Below are positions 47,284 through 55,337 of a DNA stretch of 64,000 nucleotides, piece by piece. The position numbers were made by a program, and so were the translations under genes. Origin of the DNA: an uncultured Microbacterium sp. (GTDB lineage Bacteria > Actinomycetota > Actinomycetes > Actinomycetales > Microbacteriaceae); contig CAJYHN010000002.1 of NCBI GenBank assembly GCA_913774665.1, positions 682,001 through 746,000 of the forward strand, written 5' to 3'. Position 1 is the first letter of the stretch. Every line of letters starts with the position of its first letter. Below the pieces are notes generated by a model. That model did no database searches. It worked only from the letters and a program-made list of their open reading frames with translations, and was not told the DNA's origin.

Positions 47284-48410
47284 GCCTCTACCTCGACAAC
47301 GCCGCCACCACCCCCGTGCGCCCCGAGGTGCTCGAGGCCATGACCCCGTACCTCACCCGCTACTTCGGCAACCCGTCGAGCCATCACGAGGTGGGTGAGG
47401 CCGCGGCATCCGCCCTCGACGACGCCCGCCGTCGCGTCGCATCCGTACTGGGCATGCGCCCCGGAGACGTGCTGTTCACCTCGGGGGGCACCGAGTCGAA
47501 CAACGCGGCGATCAAGGGGATCGTGCTCGGGTCGGGGCGTCGGCATCTCGTGACCACCCCGATCGAGCACGAATCGGTGCTCGCCTCCGCCGACTACCTG
47601 CACCGCCTCCACGGGGTCGAGGTCACGCACGCACCCGTCGACGACACCGGAACCCTGACCCCCGAGACGCTCGCCGGGGTCCTGCGCGACGACACGGCCC
47701 TCGTGTCGGTGGGCTACGCGAACAACGAGATCGGCACGGTGCAAGACGCCGCGGCGCTCGCCGCCGTCGCGCACGCTCGCGGAGTGCCCCTGCACCTCGA
47801 CGCCGTGCAAGCGGCGGGGTGGCTGCCGCTGGCGGAGACCGGGGCGGATGCCGTGACCATCGCCGGACACAAGATCGGCGCCCCGAAGGGCACGGGAATC
47901 CTCGCCGTGCGCGGACGCCTGCCGTTCGAGCCCCTGCTGCACGGAGGCGGACAGGAGCGCGGCCGCCGCTCGGGCACTCCCGACGTCGCCGGGGCCGTGG
48001 GCATCGCCACCGCCCTCACCCTGGCCGAGACCGAGCGCGTCGACGAGACCACCCGGGTCGGCGCCCTGCGCGATGCGTTCATCGCCCGGGTGCTCGCCCT
48101 CGTGCCCGGCGCGCGTCTCACCGGTCACCCCACTCGTCGCCTGCCCGGCACCGCGAGCTTTGTCTTCCCCGGCACCAACGGCGAGACCGTGCTGCTCGAG
48201 CTGGAGCGGCGCGGCATCGTCTCGTCGAGCGGATCCGCGTGCGCGGCGGGCAGCGACGAGGCCTCGCACGTGCTGATCGCGATCGGTCTCGCGCACGACG
48301 ACGCCCGCACCGCCGTGCGCTTCACGCTGCCGCACGGCCTGAGCGCTTCTCTCGACGACGTGGCAGATGCCGTCGCCGCCGCCGTCACCGCCGTAGGATC
48401 GCGCGGGTGA
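47280..48410 (+). CDS. cysteine desulfurase of the NAD operon (NifS/IscS family)
   Basis: 376 residues from a GTG overlapping nadC. YLDNAATTPVRPEVLEAM, FTSGGTESNNAAIKG, the PLP lysine in IAGHKIGAPKGTG and the active Cys in SSSGSACAAGSDEASHVL. A NifS-like gene in nad operons is known to supply sulfur for the NadA cluster, so that is the likely job here. A general role in Fe-S or thiolation chemistry cannot be excluded. Confidence 0.93.
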   Translation: MSLYLDNAATTPVRPEVLEAMTPYLTRYFGNPSSHHEVGEAAASALDDARRRVASVLGMRPGDVLFTSGGTESNNAAIKGIVLGSGRRHLVTTPIEHESVLASADYLHRLHGVEVTHAPVDDTGTLTPETLAGVLRDDTALVSVGYANNEIGTVQDAAALAAVAHARGVPLHLDAVQAAGWLPLAETGADAVTIAGHKIGAPKGTGILAVRGRLPFEPLLHGGGQERGRRSGTPDVAGAVGIATALTLAETERVDETTRVGALRDAFIARVLALVPGARLTGHPTRRLPGTASFVFPGTNGETVLLELERRGIVSSSGSACAAGSDEASHVLIAIGLAHDDARTAVRFTLPHGLSASLDDVADAVAAAVTAVGSRG

Positions 48411-49303
48411 GTTCCACCCCGGTCACCGTGATCGTCCCCGGCTTCGACGTCGCCGACTACGCGCAAGAAGCGCTCGACTCCCTGCGGGCGCAGACGCACC
48501 CGCGCTGGAGCGCAATCCTCGTCGACGACGCCTCGAACGATGACACGGCGCGCATCTTCGCCGACGCCGCCTCCGTCGACGCCCGGTTCCGCCTCGAGCG
48601 GCACACCGCGCAGAGGGGGCTCGGAGCCGCCCGCAACACGGGCCTCGCACGGGTGGACACCCCGTACACCGCGTTCCTCGACGCCGACGACGTCATGCGC
48701 CCCCAGGCCCTCTCGCGCCTGGCCGACACTCTCGATCGCACCGGCAGCGACTTCGCGGTGGGCGCCTACGTGCGTCTGCGACCGGATGCCGACAGCCCCG
48801 CCTACGTCGCCGGAGAGGTGCAGCCCTGGGTCTCGGCATCCACCGATCCGGCCCGTGAGCGCACGACGCTCGCGGAGCACCCCGCCGCGTCGGGCAACAT
48901 CGTGGCCTGGTCGAAGATGAGCCGCACCGACTTCTGGCGCACGCACGACCTGCGGTTCCCCGAGGGGCGCTACTACGAGGACCAGGTGCTCACGCAGCGC
49001 ATGTACACGCGGGCGGCGGCGTTCGACGTCATCCCCGACGTCGTCGTCGACTGGCGCCAGCGCCGCGAGGGCGGGTCGATCACTCAGCGGCTCAGCGAGC
49101 TCGCCGTCCTGCGTGATTACCTCGACGCTCTCGGCGAGGGCATCGCGGTTCTCCGGGCCGCCGGAGCCGACGCGGCCGTGCGCGAACGCGGGGCGCTCAT
49201 CCGCACCCTCGACCTGCCGCCGCTCGAGCGCATCGCCGAGTCGCACCCCGACCCCGCGTACCGCATCGCGCTCGAGGCGTTCGTCGAGACCCTGCCGGGC
49301 TGA
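48407..49303 (+). CDS. family 2 glycosyltransferase
   Basis: 298 residues from a GTG overlapping the desulfurase stop (GTGA). The GT-A opening VTVIVPGFDVADYAQEALDSL, LVDDASNDDT and TAFLDADDVMRPQAL (DXD motif) are clear. No membrane span is obvious. The closest known members build teichoic acids or exopolysaccharide (CDP-glycerol or sugar transfer). Why it is chained to NAD genes is unclear; cotranscription is likely from the overlap. Confidence 0.88.
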   Translation: MSSTPVTVIVPGFDVADYAQEALDSLRAQTHPRWSAILVDDASNDDTARIFADAASVDARFRLERHTAQRGLGAARNTGLARVDTPYTAFLDADDVMRPQALSRLADTLDRTGSDFAVGAYVRLRPDADSPAYVAGEVQPWVSASTDPARERTTLAEHPAASGNIVAWSKMSRTDFWRTHDLRFPEGRYYEDQVLTQRMYTRAAAFDVIPDVVVDWRQRREGGSITQRLSELAVLRDYLDALGEGIAVLRAAGADAAVRERGALIRTLDLPPLERIAESHPDPAYRIALEAFVETLPG

Positions 49304-49311
49304 CGCCCGAC

Positions 49312-49400
49312 GGGGGGCGGCGGGGGCGGGGCGGGGTGCCGCGGGGCGGGTTGAGGTGCCGCCGGGGCGGGGCGGGGTGCCGGGCCGCCGGGGGTACCGC
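49312..49400. repeat. G-rich imperfect tandem repeat after the glycosyltransferase gene
   Basis: GGGGCGGGGCGGGGTGCCG occurs near 49323 and again near 49364 (period ~41), with shorter GGTGCCGC pieces between. Several G-runs could form a quadruplex on this strand. The whole gap 49304-49726 (423 bp) has no convincing gene. Confidence 0.6.
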
Positions 49401-49532
49401 GCCGCCAGGGTTCCGCTGACACCTCCAAATCACGCCGACGCCGCCTTGTCACCGAGGTGCTGTCTCACGCGAGCTCAGCAGCCACCCTCCCCACGCATGG
49501 ACCACCGGCGTGCCTGGCCACGACACCCCGGA

Positions 49533-49610
49533 CACAACCGCGGAACGCCCATCCGACACGCCGATGGCGGATGCCGATACCGGGCGCGCCATCGAAAACT
49601 CCCGCCGTTG
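49533..49610. repeat. 78-nt dispersed element, copy 2
   Basis: Starts CACAACCGCGGA, has CCGACACGCCG 20 bases in, and ends CTCCCGCCGTTG; same length and block spacing as 18508-18585, while the interior differs. Lies between convergent genes. Confidence 0.55.
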
Positions 49611-49656
49611 TGCACGCGGTAGGCCCGCGACCGCGCGGACTGACGTCGGCCGAAAG

Positions 49657-49681
49657 CTCCGCCGTTGGGCACACGGCGGAG
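49657..49681. repeat. short inverted repeat related to the 78-nt element end
   Basis: CTCCGCCG and CGGCGGAG form a perfect 8-bp stem around TTGGGCACA. The left arm with TTG repeats the CTCCGCCGTTG end of the 78-nt element. Confidence 0.5.
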
Positions 49682-49703
49682 CCGGGACCGCCCGGCCTGA
49701 CGA

Positions 49704-49725
49704 CGGCTCCCTCTCCGGGAGGGGC
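49704..49725 (-). terminator. hairpin after the ABC exporter gene
   Basis: GGCTCCC and GGGAGG-GGCC pair around CTCTCC immediately before the exporter stop codon region, on the 3' side of the minus-strand gene. GC-rich, no T run. Confidence 0.5.
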
Positions 49726-49726
49726 C

Positions 49727-51667
49727 TCAGGCCGGAGCCTCGTCGGCGCGACGCGCGGGGAGGGCCGCACGGGCGAGGCCCGCTTCGTCGAGCTGCTCCT
49801 CCGCGAGGACGAACGAAGAGGCGAGCTGTTCGGCCGCAAGGCTCGCGTACAGGCCACCCTGGGCCAGCAGCTCGCTGTGCGTTCCCGATTCGACGATGCG
49901 GCCGGCATCCACCACGTGGATCCGGTCGGCGCCGATGACCGTCGACAGGCGATGCGCGATCGACAGGGTCGTGCGTCCGTGCGAGGCCGTCTCGAGGGCC
50001 TCTTGAACGATGCGCTCCGACACCGTGTCGAGCGCGCTCGTGGCCTCGTCGAGCAGGAGGACCGGCGGGTCCTTCAGCAGCACGCGAGCGATGGCGATCC
50101 GTTGCTTCTCTCCGCCCGAGAGGCGGTAGCCGCGCTCGCCCACGATGGTGTCGTAGCCCGCCTCGAATGAGGCGATGACGTGGTGGATGTTCGCCGCGCG
50201 ACAGGCGGCCTCGATCTCGTCGTCCGTAGCGTCGGGGCGGGCGTAGCGCAGGTTCTCGCGCACGGTCGCGTGGAACAGGTAGGTCTCCTGCGAGACGATG
50301 CCGATCTCGTCGATGATCGAGGCCCGGTCGAGGGTGCGCACGTCAGCGCCCGAGAACATCACCGCTCCCCCGGTCGCCTCGTACATGCGCGGTGTGAGGT
50401 AGAGGATCGTCGTCTTGCCCGCGCCCGACGGGCCGACGAACGCGACGTGCTGGCCGGGCTCCACGGTGAACGAGATGCCGTCGAGGGTGGGCCGAGCCTG
50501 CGCGGGGGCGTCGGGGTAGCGGAACTCGACGTCGCGGAACTCGATGCGCCCCACCGGTCCCGGAGCGGCCGAGACGGGCCGCGCGTCGGGCTCGTCGACG
50601 ATCGCGGGACGCAGGTCGAGGTACTCGAAGATGCGGGCGAACAGCGCCGACGAGGTCTGCACGTCGAGCGCGACGCGCATGAGCCCCATCAGCGGCATGA
50701 GCAGCCGAGCCTGCACGGTGGTGAAGGCCACGATCGTTCCGGCCGTGATCGCTCCCGCGCCGCCTCCGATGAGATACCCCGCGACGAGGTAGATGACCGC
50801 GGGCACACTCGACATGATCACTTGCACCACGGCGAAGAAGCCCTGGCCGCTCATGGCCCGACGCACCTGCAGACGGACCTGGTTGTCGTTCTCGGCGTCG
50901 AAACGCGCGGATTCCGTGCGCTGGCGGTTGAACGACTTCGACAGCAGGATGCCGGAGACGCTCAAGGTCTCTTGCGTGATCGCCGACAACTCCGACAGCG
51001 ACTCCTGCGTCTCGCCCGCGATGCGCGCCCGCACCTGGCCGACTCGGCGCTGCACGAACAGGAGGAAGGGCATGAGCGCGACCGCGATCAGGGTGAGGCG
51101 CCAGTCGATGAGGATCATCGCCACCAGCGAGGCGATCACCGTCACGGCGTTGCCCAGGATGCTCGTGACCGTGTTCGTCAGCACGCCCGAGACACCGCCG
51201 ACGTCGTTCTGCAGACGCGACTGGATGACGCCCGTCTTGGTGCGGGTGAAGAAGCCGAGCTCCATGTTCTGAAGGTGGTCGAACAGGCGCGTGCGCAGAT
51301 CACCGGTGACCCGGTTGCCGACCGTGGCGGTCAGCCAGGTCTGGCCGACGTTCAGGGCCGCTGAGACCAGGAAGAGTCCGATCATGATGCCGACCAGGAA
51401 CGCGAGCAGTGAGAGGTCGGGGCTCGATCCGTCGACGGGGAACAACGCATCGTCGAAGATCCGCTGCACCAGCAACGGCGGAACGACGGCCACGGCCGCG
51501 CCCACCACCACGAGGAGCGCGGTGAAGACGATGCGACCGCGATAGGGCCGGAACAGGTCGACGACGCGGCGACCGAGGTGGGCCACGCGCGGGGCCTGCG
51601 CGTTGCGGCGGCGCTGCACCTCGGCGTCCACGCCGCGGAACATACTCCCGCCCATACCCATGCTCAT
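49727..51667 (-). CDS. ABC exporter, fused membrane and ATPase domains (multidrug/lipid type)
   Basis: 646 residues from ATG 51667 (MSMGMGGSMFRGVDAEVQRR). Six membrane spans lie in ~55-340, typical of type I exporters. The ATPase domain has GPSGAGKTTILYL, SQETYLFHATVRENLRYA, LSGGEKQRIAIARVLL and VLLLDEATSALD. A half-transporter that would homodimerise, or pair with a partner encoded elsewhere. Divergent from an MFS pump, which suggests a shared export or resistance locus; no regulator gene is adjacent. TCGGG-AGTA-CCCGA at 51718-51731 in the gap may be an operator. Confidence 0.92.
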   Translation of the reverse strand: MSMGMGGSMFRGVDAEVQRRRNAQAPRVAHLGRRVVDLFRPYRGRIVFTALLVVVGAAVAVVPPLLVQRIFDDALFPVDGSSPDLSLLAFLVGIMIGLFLVSAALNVGQTWLTATVGNRVTGDLRTRLFDHLQNMELGFFTRTKTGVIQSRLQNDVGGVSGVLTNTVTSILGNAVTVIASLVAMILIDWRLTLIAVALMPFLLFVQRRVGQVRARIAGETQESLSELSAITQETLSVSGILLSKSFNRQRTESARFDAENDNQVRLQVRRAMSGQGFFAVVQVIMSSVPAVIYLVAGYLIGGGAGAITAGTIVAFTTVQARLLMPLMGLMRVALDVQTSSALFARIFEYLDLRPAIVDEPDARPVSAAPGPVGRIEFRDVEFRYPDAPAQARPTLDGISFTVEPGQHVAFVGPSGAGKTTILYLTPRMYEATGGAVMFSGADVRTLDRASIIDEIGIVSQETYLFHATVRENLRYARPDATDDEIEAACRAANIHHVIASFEAGYDTIVGERGYRLSGGEKQRIAIARVLLKDPPVLLLDEATSALDTVSERIVQEALETASHGRTTLSIAHRLSTVIGADRIHVVDAGRIVESGTHSELLAQGGLYASLAAEQLASSFVLAEEQLDEAGLARAALPARRADEAPA

Positions 51668-51861
51668 GATCGTCAGCCTACGTCCGACCACCGACACCGG
51701 CTCGGGCTGCGGCGATGTCGGGAGTACCCGATAGGGTCGCGGGCGAGCCTGCTCCGATCCGTGGACCCGACGCAGGAATAACCCGGGGTGGAGCTCCGTT
51801 GTGGCCAACGCAGTCGCCCTCCGTGGCGCCACGAAGCCCCCCGCACGAAAAGGACCTCGTC

Positions 51862-53352
51862 ATGGCCGCCACCGGCACCGTTCCCGTCTCCCGACCGCAC
51901 GCCGCCGCGTCCGCGGCTGCCGCGCCCCGCAGTGGCCCCGTCATCGCCCTGCTCGTCGTCGCCGCGTTCGTCGTCATCCTCAACGAGACCACCATGTCCG
52001 TCGCACTGCCGGCGATCATGGCCGACTTCGGGGTGAGCGCCGCCACCGGACAATGGCTCACCTCGGCGTTCCTCTTGACGATGGCCGTCGTCATCCCCCT
52101 CACCGGCTTCCTGCTCGAGCGCTTCCCCATCCGCAACGTCTTCTTCAGCGCGATGGGCGTCTTCGCTCTCGGTACCCTCGTCGCCGCGCTCGCGCCGGCC
52201 TTCGGGGTCCTGCTCGTGGGCCGCATCGTTCAGGCGATGGGCACGGGCGTCATGATGCCGCTGCTGTTCACCACTGTCCTGAACCTGGTTCCCGCGAACA
52301 AGCGCGGTCGGGTCATGGGCGTCGTGACGATCGTCATCGCCGTCGCTCCGGCGGTCGGCCCGACCGTGTCCGGACTCATCCTGTCGGCCCTCACCTGGCA
52401 CGCGATCTTCTGGCTCATCCTCCCGATCGCCCTCGCGGCCATCGCGCTCGGCGCGCGGTGGGTCCGCAACGTCACCCAGACCCGCCCCGACGCACGATTC
52501 GACGTGCTCTCCGTCATCCTGTCGGCGATCGGCTTCGGCGGTCTCGTCTACGGCCTCAGCGCCATCGGCGAGTCGGCATCCGGGCACTCGTCCGTTCCGG
52601 TGTGGATCCCTCTCGCCGTCGGCGCGGTCTTCGTCACCGTCTTCGTGATCCGTCAGCTCCGTCTGCAGCGCTCCGACTCCGCTCTCCTCGACCTGCGCGT
52701 GTTCCAGAGCTCGTCGTTCCGTCTCGCCGTTCCCCTGGTCGCGATCGTGATGGCCGCGCTCTTCGGCTCGCTCATCCTGCTGCCGATCTTCCTGCAGCAG
52801 GCGCTCGGCCTCAGCAGCCTCACGGTGGGTCTCATGCTGCTTCCGGGTGGCGTGCTCATGGGCGTGATGGCACCGATCGTCGGCCGCCTCTTCGACCGCT
52901 TCGGGCCGACCCCGCTCGTCATCCCCGGCATGCTGATCGCGGCCGGGGTGTTGTGGACGATGGCGCTGACTTTCGGTCAGGACACGCCCATCTGGTGGAT
53001 CGTGACGGTCTACCTCGCCCTCAACCTCGGGCTCGGCCTCGTGTTCACGCCGCTGATGACCTCCGCGCTCGGCTCGCTCCCCCGCCGGTTGTACTCCCAC
53101 GGCAGCGCCGTGGTGGGCACCGCGCAGCAGGTGGCCGGTGCGGCCGGTACGGCCGGTTTCGTGGCGATCATGACCGTGTTCTCCAGCGCCGCTCTCGCCG
53201 GGGGTGCGGATCAGGCCGGAGCCGTCGCGTCAGGCGTCCATGCCTCATTCGTCGTCGGCGCGGTCATCGCGACCGCAGCGGTCGTCCTCGCGTGCTTCGT
53301 CCGCAAGCCGGCAGAAGTCGAAGACGCCGACGCGCCTGTCGGCGCACACTGA
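51862..53352 (+). CDS. DHA2-family MFS drug exporter
   Basis: 496 residues from ATG 51862 with AAGGA upstream. Fourteen hydrophobic segments are likely. The EmrB/QacA hallmarks are LNETTMSVALPAIMADFG, GQWLTSAFLLTMAVVIPLTGFLLERF, GRIVQAMGTGVMMPLL and VIAVAPAVGPTVSGLIL. Exports drugs or toxic metabolites by proton antiport. Divergent from the ABC exporter. The tail (KPAEVEDADAPVGAH) is hydrophilic. Confidence 0.93.
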   Translation: MAATGTVPVSRPHAAASAAAAPRSGPVIALLVVAAFVVILNETTMSVALPAIMADFGVSAATGQWLTSAFLLTMAVVIPLTGFLLERFPIRNVFFSAMGVFALGTLVAALAPAFGVLLVGRIVQAMGTGVMMPLLFTTVLNLVPANKRGRVMGVVTIVIAVAPAVGPTVSGLILSALTWHAIFWLILPIALAAIALGARWVRNVTQTRPDARFDVLSVILSAIGFGGLVYGLSAIGESASGHSSVPVWIPLAVGAVFVTVFVIRQLRLQRSDSALLDLRVFQSSSFRLAVPLVAIVMAALFGSLILLPIFLQQALGLSSLTVGLMLLPGGVLMGVMAPIVGRLFDRFGPTPLVIPGMLIAAGVLWTMALTFGQDTPIWWIVTVYLALNLGLGLVFTPLMTSALGSLPRRLYSHGSAVVGTAQQVAGAAGTAGFVAIMTVFSSAALAGGADQAGAVASGVHASFVVGAVIATAAVVLACFVRKPAEVEDADAPVGAH

Positions 53353-53375
53353 CCCCCGTACCGGGTGGGCGCTCC

Positions 53376-53449
53376 GGCGCCCGCCCGGTCGTTCGAGCCA
53401 CAGCAGCGCCCCGGCGCCCGCCCGGTCGTGCGAGCCACGGCAGCGCCTC
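53376..53449. repeat. 37-bp tandem repeat (two units) after the MFS gene
   Basis: Units 53376-53412 and 53413-53449 differ at three positions; each starts GGCGCCCGCCCGGTCGT and contains CGAGCCAC. A separate 14-bp repeat, GAGGTGTCAGCGCG, occurs at 53517 and 53581. The gap 53353-53612 has no gene; much of it can pair with itself. Confidence 0.75.
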
Positions 53450-53612
53450 GACCCGGCATGTGCGGCGCACGCGTCGCCGCTACCGGCAGCGTGTGCGTCG
53501 CGAGGCGCGGTGCGGCGAGGTGTCAGCGCGGTAGGCAACGGCGCACACTCGCCAGCGGAGGCGCGTGAGACAGGCGCCGGGAGGTGTCAGCGCGCGACGC
53601 GCCGACGGTGAA

Positions 53613-53753
53613 TCAGAGCGAGCAGGAACCGCCGCCGCAGCACTGCGAGGCGGAGGGCTTCTCGGTGGTGTCGGTCTCGACACCGGGAGCGTTGAGCAGC
53701 GCGATCAGCGGCTTCGACGCGGGGGTGGTGTCAGAGGTGGTGTCAGCGGACAT
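53613..53753 (-). CDS. 46-residue Cys-rich C-terminal protein (CCGGGSC motif)
   Basis: Begins MSADTTSDTTPASKPLIALL and ends SQCCGGGSCSL. A flexible Thr/Ser/Asp-rich start, a short hydrophobic patch (PLIALLNAPGV) and a terminal Cys-Cys-Gly3-Ser-Cys cluster suggest metal or Fe-S/thiol binding; I do not know a named family. The codon bias matches neighbouring genes and the frame has a clean start and stop. It is divergent from the DJ-1/PfpI gene by 141 bp. Missed easily because of its length. Confidence 0.6.
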   Translation of the reverse strand: MSADTTSDTTPASKPLIALLNAPGVETDTTEKPSASQCCGGGSCSL

Positions 53754-53894
53754 GCGCTCCATGCTACGCCTGCGCGCGAGCGCGAGGGCCGCGCGAGAGG
53801 GCTAACGCCGGGGTCCGGCATCCGCAACCCCCGTCTCGCCGTCAGGCCGGGTTCTTAGCGTGGGACACCCCCGATCGAGAAAGAAGGGCTTCCC

Positions 53895-54443
53895 ATGACC
53901 GACCTCACCGGAAAGCGCATCGCGTTCCTCGCCACCGATGGATTCGAAGACAGCGAGCTGACCAGTCCGTGGGAGGCCGTGACCTCTGCCGGAGCCGAGG
54001 CGGTCCTCGTCTCGCCGAACGACGGCAGCATCAGCGGCGAGAAGGGCCACGAGCAGAAGGTCGACCTCTCCGTCTCGGGTGCTTCGGCGGGCGACTTCGA
54101 TGCTCTCGTCCTGCCCGGTGGCGTGCAGAACGCCGACGACATCCGCATCGTGAAGGATGCCGTGTCTTTCGCTCGCGCCTTCTTCGACCAGCACAAGCCG
54201 GTCGCCGTCATCTGCCACGGCGGATGGATTCTCACCGAGGCCGATGTGCTGAAGGGCCGCACGCTCACGAGCTATCCGACGCTGCAGACCGACCTGCGCA
54301 ACGCCGGCGCCACCTGGGTCGACGAAGAGGTGCACGTCGACCAGGGCCTGGTCTCGAGCCGCAACCCCGATGACCTGCCCGCGTTCAACGCGAAGCTCGT
54401 CGAGGAGGTCGCCGAAGGAAAGCACTCCGGCCAGACCGCCTGA
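53895..54443 (+). CDS. DJ-1/PfpI family protein (YhbO/PfpI-like)
   Basis: 182 residues. KRIAFLATDGFEDSELTSPWEAV with the conserved Glu18, and the nucleophile elbow PVAVICHGGWIL with Cys107 then His108. This is the PfpI subgroup, described as proteases or as glyoxalase/deglycase stress proteins. Cytosolic. A Shine-Dalgarno-like GAAAGAAGGG precedes the ATG. A strong terminator follows. Confidence 0.92.
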   Translation: MTDLTGKRIAFLATDGFEDSELTSPWEAVTSAGAEAVLVSPNDGSISGEKGHEQKVDLSVSGASAGDFDALVLPGGVQNADDIRIVKDAVSFARAFFDQHKPVAVICHGGWILTEADVLKGRTLTSYPTLQTDLRNAGATWVDEEVHVDQGLVSSRNPDDLPAFNAKLVEEVAEGKHSGQTA

Positions 54444-54458
54444 GCACTTTTGCGCAGA

Positions 54459-54488
54459 GGGCCCCGGACCACGGTCCGGGGCCCTTTC
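54459..54488 (+). terminator. Rho-independent terminator after the DJ-1/PfpI gene
   Basis: GGGCCCCGGACC and GGTCCGGGGCCC form a perfect 12-bp stem followed by TTTCTC, 16 bp after the stop codon. Confidence 0.92.
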
Positions 54489-54508
54489 TCGTCAGCACCC
54501 CGTGCGGT

Positions 54509-55170
54509 TCCTCAGTGATTCGCACAACCTCAGCCCCGAACCGCCCCCGCGAACAGACTTTGTACGAATCGCGGAAGTTACGCCGCACCCCCGCCCGACG
54601 CCGTCGCGGCCACGACCGCACACCCGTCGCGCATACCCTCAGCGATCCGCACAACCTCAGCCCCGAACCGCCTCCGCCAACAGAGAATGCGCGAATCACG
54701 GAGGTTATGCCGGACGCCGTCGCAACCCTGGCCGTGCGCAGCCCCGCCGACTCACCCGTCGCGTGTAACCTCAGCGATCCGCACAACCTCAGCCCCAAAC
54801 CGCCTTCGCCAAAAGACTTGGTGCGAATCACGGAGGTTACGCCACAACCGCGCGGGACGCCATCGCAACCCCGCCCGCGCGCAGCCGCGACCGACGCCGT
54901 CGCAGCCCCGCCCGCACACCCGTCGCGCAAACCCTCAGCGATCCGCACAACCTCAGCCCCAAACCGCCTCCGCCAAAAGACTTGGTGCGAATCACGGAGG
55001 TTACGCCACAACCCCACCGGCCGCCATCGCAACCCCGCCCGCGCGCAGCCGCGACCGACGCCATCGCAGCCCCGCCCGCACACCCGTCGCGCATACCCTC
55101 AGCGATCCACACAACCTCAGCCCCGAACCGCCCCGCGAACAGAGTTTGTGTGAATCGCGGAAGTTACGCC
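54509..55170. repeat. array of five ~76-nt hairpin repeats
   Basis: Copies at about 54509-54584, 54635-54711, 54767-54843, 54931-55007 and 55095-55170. Each has a left arm like CCCTCAGCGATCCGCACAA, a conserved middle CCTCAGCCCCRAACCGCC, and a right arm like GTGCGAATCACGGAGGTTACGCC that pairs with the left. Start-to-start distances are 126, 132, 164 and 164. The last units also share their spacers (GCGCAGCCGCGACCGACGCC and CACACCCGTCGCGCA), so part of the array grew by tandem duplication. Because 164 is not a multiple of three, reading frames rotate, and the region is not coding. The C-rich stretch 55171-55337 that follows has no recognisable feature. Confidence 0.88.
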
Positions 55171-55337
55171 GCACCCCCGCGGCCCCGCGAGGCACCCCCG
55201 CCGCCCCGCAGCCTCAGCCCGCCCAGCCCCGCCAGGCACCCAGCCCGCGCAACCTCAGCCCACCCAACCCCGCAACCGCACCCCCGGCCCCGCCACCCGA
55301 CACCCCACCGGCGCGCGCCCCGAGCCGCGCTCAACCC

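Noticed and set aside
51718..51731. TCGGG-AGTA-CCCGA in the ABC/MFS divergent gap
   Set aside because: Five-base arms in GC-rich DNA are frequent by chance and no regulator gene is adjacent; only mentioned with the exporter.
53565..53858. 97-codon plus-strand frame after the MFS gene
   Set aside because: It is antisense to the 46-residue Cys-rich gene, Arg/Gly-rich, and has no homology that I recognise.
54509..55170. CRISPR array
   Set aside because: Units are ~76 nt, internally palindromic, imperfect, and partly share their spacers; no cas genes are present.
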